From NCBI RefSeq assembly GCF_900103285.1, contig NZ_FNGS01000007.1:124001-188000 (forward strand): 64,000 nt of DNA, in the 5' to 3' direction. The notes under the pieces are model-generated. The model worked only from the letters and a program-made list of their open reading frames with translations. It did no database searches and was not told where the DNA came from. A program made the translations under genes and the position numbers. The number at the start of each line of letters is the position of its first letter. Position 1 is the stretch's first letter. This document shows positions 1 through 7,911 of the stretch, in pieces. This stretch comes from Siphonobacter aquaeclarae (GTDB taxonomy: Bacteria > Bacteroidota > Bacteroidia > Cytophagales > Spirosomataceae).

Positions 1-295
1 AAGAAGCCATGGCGGTGACGGAATTTCCTGCGTAAAAATCGCCCCAAAACAGGTCAAATCAACACCTGTCTATATTAAGTCTATGATTTTAATTTGGTTG
101 ACGGCCTGAAAAAGGGCCTCATTTGCACCTGTATCTAAATTTCATGCCGCCACGAAGGCCGGGTATCTATTGCCAACGATACGCCAGTCTATACGCCTTT
201 CGCTGTTCCTGACGTCCGTCGAGCGAAGCTACTGCCCTGTTTTCAAGCGGAGTTCCATGAAATGGAAATCGAGTTAACCTGTCCTTGAACGATTT
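1..295. other. Non-coding stretch at window edge
   Basis: I see no convincing gene here. One forward frame runs from the window edge to a TAA at 33-35 and could be the last ten codons of a gene starting outside the window, but that is too short to judge. The rest is AT-rich. A small perfect inverted repeat, TTCCAT-gaa-ATGGAA at 253-267, lies 29 bp before the next gene's ATG and might be an operator. Confidence 0.4.
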
Positions 296-451
296 ATGTC
301 TTCCACCACCAGTACGAGTTGTCCACATTGCGGGTCGACGTCAACCGAACGTCGTCGCCGGCCCGCTTCGCTTAAAATTCTACTGTTTTTTGTCCCTACC
401 CAGTGGTACCTGTGCGAACGGTGCCGCCGGCATTTTCTTAAGATTCGCTGA
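296..451 (+). CDS. Small zinc-ribbon protein, 51 aa
   Basis: A 51-residue protein with two CxxC pairs: C9-P-H-C12 and C40-E-R-C43, separated by a basic segment (RRRR at 19-22) and a short hydrophobic stretch (about 28-34) that includes a W-Y pair just before the second CxxC. This is the layout of a minimal zinc ribbon; the second pair is followed by basic residues, so nucleic-acid or protein binding is possible. No signal peptide is visible. The ATG at 296 is the only good start and a clear terminator follows seven bases after the stop, which supports a real short transcript. I do not assign a function. It may be one of the short orphan zinc-ribbon proteins that turn up in Bacteroidota genomes. 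Confidence 0.7.
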   Translation: MSSTTSTSCPHCGSTSTERRRRPASLKILLFFVPTQWYLCERCRRHFLKIR

Positions 452-457
452 ACACGG

Positions 458-486
458 AAAGCCTGGCTTCGTTGAAGCCGGGCTTT
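458..486 (+). terminator. Rho-independent terminator of the zinc-ribbon gene
   Basis: A 13-bp stem with one mismatch (AAAGCC-T-GGCTTC paired with GAAGCC-G-GGCTTT) and a 3-base loop GTT, directly after the small zinc-ribbon gene. The 3' arm ends in TTT but no long T tract follows. Confidence 0.65.
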
Positions 487-492
487 ATCAGT

Positions 493-520
493 TTTGAGTT
501 TAGTGCTTTGAGTTTAGTGT
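493..520. repeat. Heptamer-word repeat element 1 (TTTGAGT/TTAGTGN)
   Basis: Four consecutive 7-bp units (TTTGAGT, TTAGTGC, TTTGAGT, TTAGTGT), that is two copies of a 14-mer. They are followed by a pyrimidine-rich, GC-rich segment up to about 585. No matching inverted array is obvious on the far side, so this looks like half of the palindromic elements seen elsewhere in the window. Further on, AGCTTGTT and AACAAGCT (about 592-625) form an 8-bp inverted repeat just before corA. Confidence 0.55.
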
Positions 521-639
521 TTCGGATTGTCCCTCCGCCCCATGCCTCCTTCCCTCCGCAGAGTTATTCCCGCCCGTAGTTGTTTGTCTGGCAGCTTGTT
601 GTTTGTTTTGAGAACGGAACAAGCTAACAGGTCAGCGTC

Positions 640-1587
640 GTGGTCAGAATCTATTACAAGGAAGGAAAGCAAATCCGGAAGGAGAACGATGTCAAGGAAC
701 TGGGTCACCTGAAAAACGTGATCTGGATAGATCTGCAATCGGCCAGTCAGGAAGAGGAAGAGTGGGTGGAAAACAAATACGAGGTCAGTTTTCAGACCCC
801 GCAGGAGATCGTCGAAATCGAAAGCTCCGCCCGTTTCTTCGAGCAGAACGATACCATCAACGCGAACTCCAACTTCCTCCGGATCGATTCCGAAGGGTTT
901 CATATTTATCCCGTGTCGATGATTCTCCGGAATGGCACGCTGTTTACCTTCCGCCGGGGTGATTCCAAGACCTTTGCCGATACCGTCAAGCGGATGAAGG
1001 TGAGCGGGGACGAGACGTTTCAGGTAGGTGTGGATATCTTTATCCTGCTGCTCGAAACGCGGATCGAAACCGACGCCGATTTGCTCGAAGCCATTTCCCG
1101 GGACGTTACGACCCTTTCCAAATCGCTGAGTGCTGATCAGAAACCCCGCCAGGATGTCCTGTTGCGCATCAATGCCCTTCAGGAAAATACCATGATGCTC
1201 CGGGAGAGTATCATCGATAAACAGCGGGTACTTTCGAACGTGCTCCGGAGCCAGCTCTTTCCGGATTCGCACCGGGAGCGCCTCCGCCTGGTACTGAAAG
1301 ACATCAGCTCTCTGCTCGAATATTCGACGTTTAACTTTGAACGTCTCGAATACCTCCAGAATACCTTTATGGGTCTGGTCAATCTCGAACAAAACCAGAT
1401 TATTAAAATCTTCACGGTCGTGACGATTGTGTTCATGCCGCCGACGCTCATCGCCGGTATCTTCGGAATGAACTACAACGAAATTCCTACCTCTGCCCAG
1501 CCGTATGGTTTCTGGCTTTCGCTGGGAATGATGCTCCTTTCCTCGGTCGCCGTACTGGCGTGGTTCCGCCGGAAACACTGGATTTAA
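640..1587 (+). CDS. corA: CorA-family magnesium/cobalt transporter
   Basis: A 315-residue CorA-type channel for Mg2+ and related divalent ions, acting in the inner membrane as a pentamer in characterised relatives. The family signature GMN is present at 276-278 (AGIFGMNYNEIP), at the end of the first C-terminal transmembrane helix. A second hydrophobic helix and a basic tail (FRRKHW) follow, as expected. The long acidic/helical N-terminal domain has the usual cytoplasmic-funnel character. The start is GTG at 640; there is no better upstream start and no strong ribosome site. It stands alone, followed by a promoter for the next gene. Length is normal for the family. Confidence 0.93.
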   Translation: MVRIYYKEGKQIRKENDVKELGHLKNVIWIDLQSASQEEEEWVENKYEVSFQTPQEIVEIESSARFFEQNDTINANSNFLRIDSEGFHIYPVSMILRNGTLFTFRRGDSKTFADTVKRMKVSGDETFQVGVDIFILLLETRIETDADLLEAISRDVTTLSKSLSADQKPRQDVLLRINALQENTMMLRESIIDKQRVLSNVLRSQLFPDSHRERLRLVLKDISSLLEYSTFNFERLEYLQNTFMGLVNLEQNQIIKIFTVVTIVFMPPTLIAGIFGMNYNEIPTSAQPYGFWLSLGMMLLSSVAVLAWFRRKHWI

Positions 1588-1673
1588 AAGCAGGGATATC
1601 AGCGGAAAAGGCGCTTTTTTGAAATTAAAAGTGTCAAATCGACAATTTTAATTTTTCTGTTCAGAAACCAAGT

Positions 1674-1681
1674 TATTTTTG
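1674..1681 (+). promoter_or_regulatory. Bacteroidota -7 element (TATTTTTG)
   Basis: TATTTTTG followed by CAG, matching the TAnnTTTG element of Bacteroidota sigma-A promoters, 45 bp before the ATG of the large cytochrome gene. An AT-rich segment with TTTTTCTG lies at the expected -33 distance. Confidence 0.6.
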
Positions 1682-1725
1682 CAGTTACGCGAGAATAGTT
1701 TGCTTCTAAACCCCCTCCGTACGCT

Positions 1726-4700
1726 ATGACTTCTTCTGTTTCGCCGAGACGCGCCGTTCGCCTCGGACTGGCGCTGGCGCTGGGCGGCTCCCTGCTGGGC
1801 CTGACGGCAACCCGCCAAACCGGGTTGGTTCACACAGTCAACATTCTGCTCGACTCCGTCCTGACCGACGCGCAGAAACGTCTTCCCGAAAATGCACTCC
1901 GTACCTTGCGCGCTGCTGATGGCCTGGAGGTGACGACCTTCGCGACGGAACCCATGCTGCAGAATCCGACAAACATGGATATCGACGAACGCGGACGGGT
2001 CTGGATTACAGAAGCCTACAACTACCGCCCGGCGATTACCGGCAACCCGACTACCGCCGCCGGCGACCGCATCCTGATTCTGGAAGACACCAATGGAGAC
2101 GGCAAAGCCGATATCCGGAAGGTCTGGTATCAGGGCCCGGAGCTCAATGCGCCGCTCGGTATTTTCGTCATGGGCCGGAAAGCGATTGTCTCTCAGAGCC
2201 CTTATGTATGGCTTTTCGAGGATACCGACGGCGATGACAAGGCCGATAAGAAAACTGTGATTTTTCAGGGAATTGAAGGAGATCAACACGACCACGGCAT
2301 GCATACCTTCGTGTTTGGTCCTGATGGAAAGCTCTATTTCAACTTTGGTAACGAGGGGAAACAACTCCTGGACGCTTCCGGCGCGCCGGTGAAGGACCCG
2401 GACGGAGATCCGATTGTTGCGACAAACAAAGGCAAGTACAAGCAGGGAATGGTTTTCCGCTGCGACCCGGATTTTAAAAACGTTGAAGTACTCGCCAATA
2501 ACTTCCGGAATCCGTTTGAAGTAGCCGTAGACAGCTATGGAACCGTCTGGCAATCAGATAATGACGACGACGGAAACAAGGGCGTACGTATCAATTATGT
2601 ACTGGAAGGCGGAAACTACGGCTACAAGGACGAAATGACCGGCGCCAACTGGTCGGCGAAACGCACCAATATCGAACCCGAAATACCCCGCCGTCACTGG
2701 CACCTGAACGATCCCGGTGTTGTGCCGAACCTGCTGCAAACCGGCAGCGGCTCACCGACGGGCCTTCTTGTCTATGAAGGGAATCTTCTTCCGGAAGTAT
2801 ACCGGAATGAATTGCTTCACTGCGAGCCGGGACATAACGTCGTCCGGAGCTATCCCGCAAAAAAAGCGGGAGCCGGCTATTCGGCTTCGATCGAAAACCT
2901 GCTCAAAAACGAAGGTGACAGTTGGTTCCGGCCGGCAGATGTTTGCGTGGCGCCGGATGGCTCTATCCTTGTAGCAGACTGGTACGATCCGGGAGTCGGC
3001 GGGCACCAGGCCGGAGATCAGACCCGCGGGCGGGTTTACCGGGTAGCGCCTCCCAAACGCCCCTATACGGCTCCTTCGTATACGTATGCAGATCCCGAGG
3101 GCGCAGTTCTCGCGCTGATGAGTCCGAATATGTCCGTCCGTTTCAAGGCCTGGAATGCGCTGACAAGCCTGGGAGACAAAGCAGTACCGGTACTCGAACG
3201 GTACTGGCGCACCTCGCAAAATCCCCGGAGCCGTGCCCGCGCTTTCTGGGTGCTGGCGAAACTGAAAGGCCGTCCCTATATCGACGAAGCGATTAAAGAT
3301 ACCAATCCGGATATCCGTGTTACCGGCCTGCGCGCCGCCCGGCAGACAGGCGGAGATGTCATCGGGTACGTCCGGCAGCTCGCGAACGATCCGGCACCGG
3401 AAGTACGCCGCGAATGCCTGATTGCCCTTCGTCACCGGACTGAGCCGGAAGCCGCCGAGCTCTGGACGACGCTCGCCGCCGCCTATGACGGGCAGGATCG
3501 CTGGTACCTGGAAGCCCTTGGTATTTCAGCTGATCGTCAATGGGATAGCTTCTTTGCCGCGTATCTCCGTAAGAATGCCGATCCGATCGCTTCGGCGGCC
3601 GGACGGGATATCGTCTGGCGGGCACGAACCGACGCGGCAGTACCTTTTCTGGCACGCCTCGCTACCGACGAATCTACCGACCTGAACAGCCGCCTCCGGT
3701 ACTTCCGCGCATTTGATTTTCAGTCTGGAAAGGCTAAATCAGAAGCACTCGTAAAAATGCTGGACGGAAAGTCTGCCCCTCAGATCAACCGGCTGGCGCT
3801 GCTGCACCTGGATCAGGCGTTTGTCGGCAGCAACCCGGTAGCGAAGACCGCGCTCAAGAAAATGCTTGCCGGCCTCGAAGGCAGCGAATACCTCGAAATG
3901 GAAAGCCGCTATGGGCTGCCGGAGGAGAATCCGAAACTACTGAAGCTGGCGCTGTCTCCGCCGGACGATAACCTCGGTCGGAATGCCATGAGCCAGCTGC
4001 TGCAGCAAAAGGGCTCGGGGCTCGTTCAGAATGTTCTCAATGGAAAGGACGAAAACCAAATCCGGAAAGCATTGAATGCCCTGCGTTTTGTCGGGATGAA
4101 AGAGTCGCTCGAACTGCTTCAGTCTGTGGCGCTGGACAAAAAATACACGAAGTCTGTCCGCCAGCTCGCTACCCGGAACCTCGGTCAGTCGTTTGCCGGC
4201 GAAGACCGTATCCTCGCCTTGCTGCGCGAAGGAAAGATCGACAAGGACTATATACCGTATGCCGTTCAGGGCGTTGCGAATGCCTGGCGGAAGGCGATTT
4301 CCAAAGAAGCGACGACTTACCTGGGCGGGGCGACCGTCGCCGGAAAGCCACTGCCGAAAGTGGAGGACCTGGTAGCGCTCCGCGGGGATGTCAAAAACGG
4401 CGTGAAACTGTTCGCTCAGAATTGTGCCATTTGCCACCAGGTAAACGGTCAGGGAGCGGATTTCGGGCCGAAGCTTTCGGAAATCGGATCGAAACTCCCG
4501 AAAGAAGCCCAGTATATGGCCATTTTGTATCCGTCGGCCGGGATCAGCTTCGGTTTCGAAGGATGGGAGATTCAGATGAAGGACGGATCGACAGTGGTCG
4601 GAATCGTTTCGAGCAAGACGGAAACCGATGTCGACGTCCGTTTCCCGGGCGGCGGCAGCCAACGGCTCAAAACGTCCCAGATCAAAAGCATGAAACAGCA

Positions 4701-4797
4701 GGCCGACTCCATGATGCCGGCCGGATTGCACGAAAACATGAGCAATCAGGACCTGGCCGACCTGGTCGAATACCTGGTTTCACTCAAAAAGAAATAA
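1726..4797 (+). CDS. Secreted beta-propeller/HEAT/cytochrome c dehydrogenase-like protein
   Basis: A 1023-residue exported protein. The N-terminus has a basic and hydrophobic stretch (about 9-30) that can act as a signal peptide. Residues about 55-450 form a beta-propeller of the membrane-bound dehydrogenase/PVC type, with repeated calcium-binding-like DTNGDGKAD and DTDGDDKAD motifs. Residues about 455-850 are alpha-helical repeats of HEAT type. The C-terminus carries a single haem-binding motif CAICH at 900-904, followed by a region with several Met residues (for example MKQQADSMMPAG) that could supply the axial ligand. This architecture is common in Bacteroidota and Planctomycetota and is thought to oxidise sugars or alcohols and pass electrons to a c-type cytochrome; the substrate is unknown. 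It has its own promoter and a strong terminator. Confidence 0.85.
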   Translation: MTSSVSPRRAVRLGLALALGGSLLGLTATRQTGLVHTVNILLDSVLTDAQKRLPENALRTLRAADGLEVTTFATEPMLQNPTNMDIDERGRVWITEAYNYRPAITGNPTTAAGDRILILEDTNGDGKADIRKVWYQGPELNAPLGIFVMGRKAIVSQSPYVWLFEDTDGDDKADKKTVIFQGIEGDQHDHGMHTFVFGPDGKLYFNFGNEGKQLLDASGAPVKDPDGDPIVATNKGKYKQGMVFRCDPDFKNVEVLANNFRNPFEVAVDSYGTVWQSDNDDDGNKGVRINYVLEGGNYGYKDEMTGANWSAKRTNIEPEIPRRHWHLNDPGVVPNLLQTGSGSPTGLLVYEGNLLPEVYRNELLHCEPGHNVVRSYPAKKAGAGYSASIENLLKNEGDSWFRPADVCVAPDGSILVADWYDPGVGGHQAGDQTRGRVYRVAPPKRPYTAPSYTYADPEGAVLALMSPNMSVRFKAWNALTSLGDKAVPVLERYWRTSQNPRSRARAFWVLAKLKGRPYIDEAIKDTNPDIRVTGLRAARQTGGDVIGYVRQLANDPAPEVRRECLIALRHRTEPEAAELWTTLAAAYDGQDRWYLEALGISADRQWDSFFAAYLRKNADPIASAAGRDIVWRARTDAAVPFLARLATDESTDLNSRLRYFRAFDFQSGKAKSEALVKMLDGKSAPQINRLALLHLDQAFVGSNPVAKTALKKMLAGLEGSEYLEMESRYGLPEENPKLLKLALSPPDDNLGRNAMSQLLQQKGSGLVQNVLNGKDENQIRKALNALRFVGMKESLELLQSVALDKKYTKSVRQLATRNLGQSFAGEDRILALLREGKIDKDYIPYAVQGVANAWRKAISKEATTYLGGATVAGKPLPKVEDLVALRGDVKNGVKLFAQNCAICHQVNGQGADFGPKLSEIGSKLPKEAQYMAILYPSAGISFGFEGWEIQMKDGSTVVGIVSSKTETDVDVRFPGGGSQRLKTSQIKSMKQQADSMMPAGLHENMSNQDLADLVEYLVSLKKK

Positions 4798-4800
4798 CGG

Positions 4801-4829
4801 AAAGGCGGGCTGAGAGGCCCGCCTTTTTT
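4801..4829 (+). terminator. Rho-independent terminator
   Basis: A perfect 10-bp stem (AAAGGCGGGC with GCCCGCCTTT), loop TGAGAG, then further T residues, five bases after the stop of the large cytochrome gene. Confidence 0.9.
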
Positions 4830-4929
4830 CTTGTAAACCAACAGCCGGAGCCGCTGTCTCCGGAAAATAAATCTTTAAGAAGAATCGCGAAACCTTTCGT
4901 TTCTTTGCCGGACCAACACGTTATCAGGC

Positions 4930-5631
4930 ATGAGAAAAAAGAGTTTTCTTGTTCTTACCTTCTTCCTCCTTTCCCTGTCCCTGTTTGCCCAGCGCGAGGC
5001 AGATCCCCGGTGGGTTTTCCGCATGAGCGTGACCGGAACAGACATGAACCGCAATCTCGTCCCGTCTACCGGCAAGACCATGCTGAAGCCGGCGTTCTCC
5101 CTCGGCGTTTCCCGGAACATTGAAATCATTCCGAAAATGCTGGGTGTTAATGTCGGATTACGCTACAGTCCGCGTGGCTATTGGTCTCAACATAAGTCGA
5201 AAGATTCGCTGGGCGCGCAGGTATCGAAAGACCGTAACTGGCTTTCGCTGCATTACCTGGATGTCCCGGTCGATCTCGTCGTTCAGCTTGGCGGTGAGCG
5301 GACGAAATTCTTCGCGACAGCGGGCGGCTATTTTGGCATCGGTGTATATGGCCAGCAAAAGCTGCAATTCTGGAACAAGGATGTTGTGGCGGGTGCGAAC
5401 GGAACCTTCCCGACCGTCGACGCAAAACATACCACGCGCACCGATCCTTTTAAAGACAAGCTGAATCGCCTGGATTACGGCGCCAATTTTGGAGTCGGTT
5501 TCCGGAGAGGGTATACTGTTTTTGGGATAACCTACTCGCAGGGACTGGCCGACCTGGCTGTTTCGGGAGATCCGATCCGCAACCGGGCTGTCGGACTGTT
5601 CCTCTCCTATTACTTTGACGATGCGTTCTAA
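4930..5631 (+). CDS. Outer-membrane beta-barrel protein (PorT-like)
   Basis: A 233-residue protein with a clear signal peptide (MRKKSFLVLTFFLLSLSLFAQ). The mature part shows alternating beta strands, ends in an aromatic residue, and contains the pattern of Bacteroidota small barrels: a strand of the type VGLRYSPRGYW, the conserved LHYLDVPVDLVV strand, and a glycine-rich YGANFGVGF segment. These barrels are usually annotated as porin family or PorT-like. The function is unknown. It shares its arrangement with the next gene, 12 bp downstream, with which it aligns region by region, so the pair is probably a tandem duplication in one operon. Confidence 0.85.
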   Translation: MRKKSFLVLTFFLLSLSLFAQREADPRWVFRMSVTGTDMNRNLVPSTGKTMLKPAFSLGVSRNIEIIPKMLGVNVGLRYSPRGYWSQHKSKDSLGAQVSKDRNWLSLHYLDVPVDLVVQLGGERTKFFATAGGYFGIGVYGQQKLQFWNKDVVAGANGTFPTVDAKHTTRTDPFKDKLNRLDYGANFGVGFRRGYTVFGITYSQGLADLAVSGDPIRNRAVGLFLSYYFDDAF

Positions 5632-5643
5632 AAACCGCCGCTT

Positions 5644-6267
5644 ATGAAACGTGTGTTAATGGTTATGTGCCTGCTGGTTTTACCGGGGGTACTTCTGGCG
5701 CAGAACAAGCTTGTGTTCAAGGGAGGTTTCAACGTCGCCAGTATGAGCAACGCATTGAGCGCCGAACTGGACAACCCTATTTCAAAGCCGGGATTTCACG
5801 TTGGGTTGGGGGCGGAATACCCCTTGCTGGAAAACCGCCTGGCGATTCAGCCGGTACTGCAGTTTGTGCAGCGGGGATATGTTGCCAATTTCAAGACCCA
5901 ATCCGGACGGTCGACGACGACGCTCAATTACATCGACCTTCCCGTCAACGTATTGTGGAAGATCGGCAATCAGGAAAAGAGTACCCGTTTTCTGCTTTTC
6001 GGAGGCGGATATCTCGCCTGCGGGCTAAGCGGGAAGACCCGTGACCGGGTAGGAGGGCAGCTTCAAAACGAGTACAGCGTCCGGTTTAACTATGATCTTC
6101 AGCGTTTTGACTATGGCGTTCAGGGTGGAATTGGCATACAGTTCGATTTTTTTCAGCTGACGGCGTTCTATCAGCAGGGACTCGCGAATGTTTCCGGTCT
6201 CGGACTGGATGTGAAAAACCGCACGTACGGGCTCACCCTCGGTTATTTGTTTGACAATGTATTCTAA
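5644..6267 (+). CDS. Outer-membrane beta-barrel protein, paralogue of the preceding gene
   Basis: A 207-residue protein with a signal peptide (MKRVLMVMCLLVLPGVLLAQ) and the same barrel layout as its upstream neighbour: a GFHVGLGAEYPL strand, LNYIDLPVNVLWKI, a glycine-rich LLFGGGYLACG strand, and RFDYGVQGGIGI near the end. The final residue is phenylalanine, as expected for BAM-dependent barrels. It starts 12 bp after the previous stop and is probably cotranscribed with it. The specific role is not known. Confidence 0.85.
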   Translation: MKRVLMVMCLLVLPGVLLAQNKLVFKGGFNVASMSNALSAELDNPISKPGFHVGLGAEYPLLENRLAIQPVLQFVQRGYVANFKTQSGRSTTTLNYIDLPVNVLWKIGNQEKSTRFLLFGGGYLACGLSGKTRDRVGGQLQNEYSVRFNYDLQRFDYGVQGGIGIQFDFFQLTAFYQQGLANVSGLGLDVKNRTYGLTLGYLFDNVF

Positions 6268-6276
6268 CGGAAAAGG

Positions 6277-6298
6277 CGGGAGCTATCCCGGTGTTTTT
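6277..6298 (+). terminator. Weak terminator after barrel pair
   Basis: CGGGA-gcta-TCCCG followed by GTGTTTTT. The stem is only 5 bp, so strength is uncertain, but it lies ten bases after the barrel gene and just before the next start codon, which argues against the GTG at 6291 as the start of the kinase gene. Confidence 0.45.
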
Positions 6299-6311
6299 CC
6301 CCGATTTTTTC

Positions 6312-7286
6312 ATGCAGGCTGTATTTGATGCATTTAACGGTTTGGACGTCCTGGTCATCGGGGACGTCATGCTGGATAGTTATGTTTTCGGGCGTGTCGA
6401 CCGGATTTCTCCGGAGGCGCCGGTACCGGTGGTAGTAGCCAACCGGCGGGAGTTCCGCCTGGGCGGCGCCGGTAATGTGCTGCTCAACGTGCAGGCGTTG
6501 GGCGCGCGGGCCATTGCCTGCTCCGTAGTAGGGCAGGATTCGTATGGGGATGAGCTCTGCAAACACCTCGAAGAGAAGGGCCTCACCACAGAGGGAATGA
6601 TCCGCAGCCCGCACCGGATTACGACGGTAAAGGAACGGATCATCGCCGGAAGTCAGCAGGTAGTGCGGGTGGACACCGAAACCGACGCCCTTATTTCGGA
6701 GGAGGAGCGAATGCTTCTTCTTGCCAAAATCAGGGAGCTGGCAACCGGTTGTGACGTGATCATCTTCGAAGATTACGACAAAGGAGTGATCTCGGCCGAA
6801 TTGATCCGGGACGTAGTTGCTCTGGCCAAAGAGCAGGGTATTCCGACGGTCGTTGATCCCAAAAAGCGCAACTTCCTCCACTACCACGGCGTAACCCTTT
6901 TCAAACCCAACCTGAAGGAGCTTCGGGAAGGGCTGAATATTTCCTTTGATCCGGCGCGGCGGGACGAACTTGAACACGCCGCGCAGCGCTTAAAAGAGCA
7001 CCTATCAGCCGATGGAACGCTGATTACTCTGTCAGAACGCGGAGTATATATTGACTACCTGGAGCAAAAACATCATCTCCCGGCGCACCTCCGCCAGATC
7101 GCGGACGTTTCCGGCGCCGGAGATACCGTAATCAGCATCGCGGCATGTTGTGTGGCGCTGAAACTGCGGCCGGACCAGGTTGCCGGTTTGTCAAACCTGG
7201 GTGGCGGATTGGTATGTGAAAAAGTCGGCGTGGTACCGATCGACAAGGAACGGTTACTCGCCGAAGCCCTCAAAGCCGGAATCTGA
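6312..7286 (+). CDS. rfaE1: PfkB-type sugar kinase, D-glycero-beta-D-manno-heptose-7-phosphate kinase (RfaE1/HldE kinase domain)
   Basis: A 324-residue ribokinase-family kinase resembling the N-terminal domain of HldE, which phosphorylates heptose-7-phosphate at O-1 on the way to ADP-heptose for lipopolysaccharide core. Visible motifs: the N-terminal VIGDVMLDSYVFGRV, the RISPEAPVPVV segment typical of this subfamily, a glycine-rich LGGAGNVLLNVQALG, VVDPKKRNF, and the C-terminal PfkB anion-hole motif GAGD (268-271) with the catalytic Asp. The nucleotidyltransferase domain of bifunctional HldE is absent, so a separate enzyme would be needed. I chose ATG 6312, because an upstream GTG (6291) falls directly behind a hairpin. 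A GNAT gene follows after 2 bp. Confidence 0.85.
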   Translation: MQAVFDAFNGLDVLVIGDVMLDSYVFGRVDRISPEAPVPVVVANRREFRLGGAGNVLLNVQALGARAIACSVVGQDSYGDELCKHLEEKGLTTEGMIRSPHRITTVKERIIAGSQQVVRVDTETDALISEEERMLLLAKIRELATGCDVIIFEDYDKGVISAELIRDVVALAKEQGIPTVVDPKKRNFLHYHGVTLFKPNLKELREGLNISFDPARRDELEHAAQRLKEHLSADGTLITLSERGVYIDYLEQKHHLPAHLRQIADVSGAGDTVISIAACCVALKLRPDQVAGLSNLGGGLVCEKVGVVPIDKERLLAEALKAGI

Positions 7287-7288
7287 TC

Positions 7289-7717
7289 ATGGCTGATTTT
7301 GTCGTATCTACGGATAAATCCCGCCTGGATATCGGGATGATCCACGATTTCCTGAGTAATCGTTCGTATTGGGCGAAGGGTATTCCACGGGAGCTTGTGG
7401 AAAAATCCATCGCCGGCGCCCGTTGCTACGGGGTATATGAAGGAGAAAAACAGGTAGGATTCGCGCGGCTGATTACCGACGAAGCTACCTTCGGCTACCT
7501 CGCTGACGTATTCATTCTGGAAGAATACCGGGGTAACGGAGTATCCAAACTACTGGTTGAGTACATCCTCGAAGATCCCGCCCTGCACGACCTGCGGCGC
7601 TGGGTATTGGTCACCGCCGACGCGCATACGCTGTACTCGCGTTTCGGTTTCAGTGAACTCGCCAAGCCGGAACGATACCTCGAAAAAGTCAGACCAAATC
7701 CCTACGGACAGAGCTGA
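7289..7717 (+). CDS. GNAT-family N-acetyltransferase
   Basis: A 142-residue acetyltransferase of the GCN5 superfamily. The acetyl-CoA pyrophosphate-binding segment is seen as YLADVFILEEYRGNGVSKLL (V-x-x-x-x-R-G-x-G-x-S pattern, about residues 70-89), followed by a strand carrying LVTADAHTLYSRFGF, which is typical of the acceptor side of the fold. It begins 2 bp after the kinase stop, so it is likely cotranscribed, but I see no functional link with heptose metabolism. The acceptor substrate is unknown. A long hairpin follows 18 bp after the stop. Confidence 0.88.
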   Translation: MADFVVSTDKSRLDIGMIHDFLSNRSYWAKGIPRELVEKSIAGARCYGVYEGEKQVGFARLITDEATFGYLADVFILEEYRGNGVSKLLVEYILEDPALHDLRRWVLVTADAHTLYSRFGFSELAKPERYLEKVRPNPYGQS

Positions 7718-7735
7718 TAACTGTTCTGAACATCT

Positions 7736-7811
7736 TTCTGTGCATTCTGTGTTTTCTGTGAGCAACATTTTTTATTTCTCACAGAAAACACAGAATGCAC
7801 AGAATTTTTTT
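7736..7811 (+). repeat. Word-repeat palindrome 2 (TTCTGTGNN x3), terminator-like
   Basis: A perfect 27-bp inverted repeat (7736-7762 with 7778-7804) around a 15-bp AT-rich loop. Each arm is three tandem 9-bp units: TTCTGTGCA, TTCTGTGTT, TTCTGTGAG. Seven T residues follow the right arm, so the transcript would fold into a strong terminator for the GNAT gene. It belongs to the same type of element as those near 34, 42.9, 49.9, 56.5 and 62.5 kb, but with a 9-bp rather than 7-bp period and an AT-rich centre. Confidence 0.85.
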
Positions 7812-7882
7812 GGCTTTGTCTTGTGAGCCTTTCAACAAAACAGGTTGAGCTTCTCCACAAAATAGCCCGCGGCCTGGCGCGG

Positions 7883-7890
7883 TAGCTTTG
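7883..7890 (+). promoter_or_regulatory. -7 element (TAGCTTTG)
   Basis: TAGCTTTG fits TAnnTTTG and lies 21 bp before the SDR start codon. No clean -33 TTTG is visible at the usual spacing. Confidence 0.5.
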
Positions 7891-7911
7891 TATCGTCAAA
7901 CAAAACAATAA

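Noticed and set aside
514-1578. Long minus-strand open frame opposite corA (354 codons)
   Set aside because: It is the antisense shadow of corA; it shows no domain, and corA itself has clear motifs.
3937-4731. Minus-strand open frame opposite the cytochrome gene (264 codons)
   Set aside because: Antisense shadow of a well-supported gene; no signal peptide or motif.
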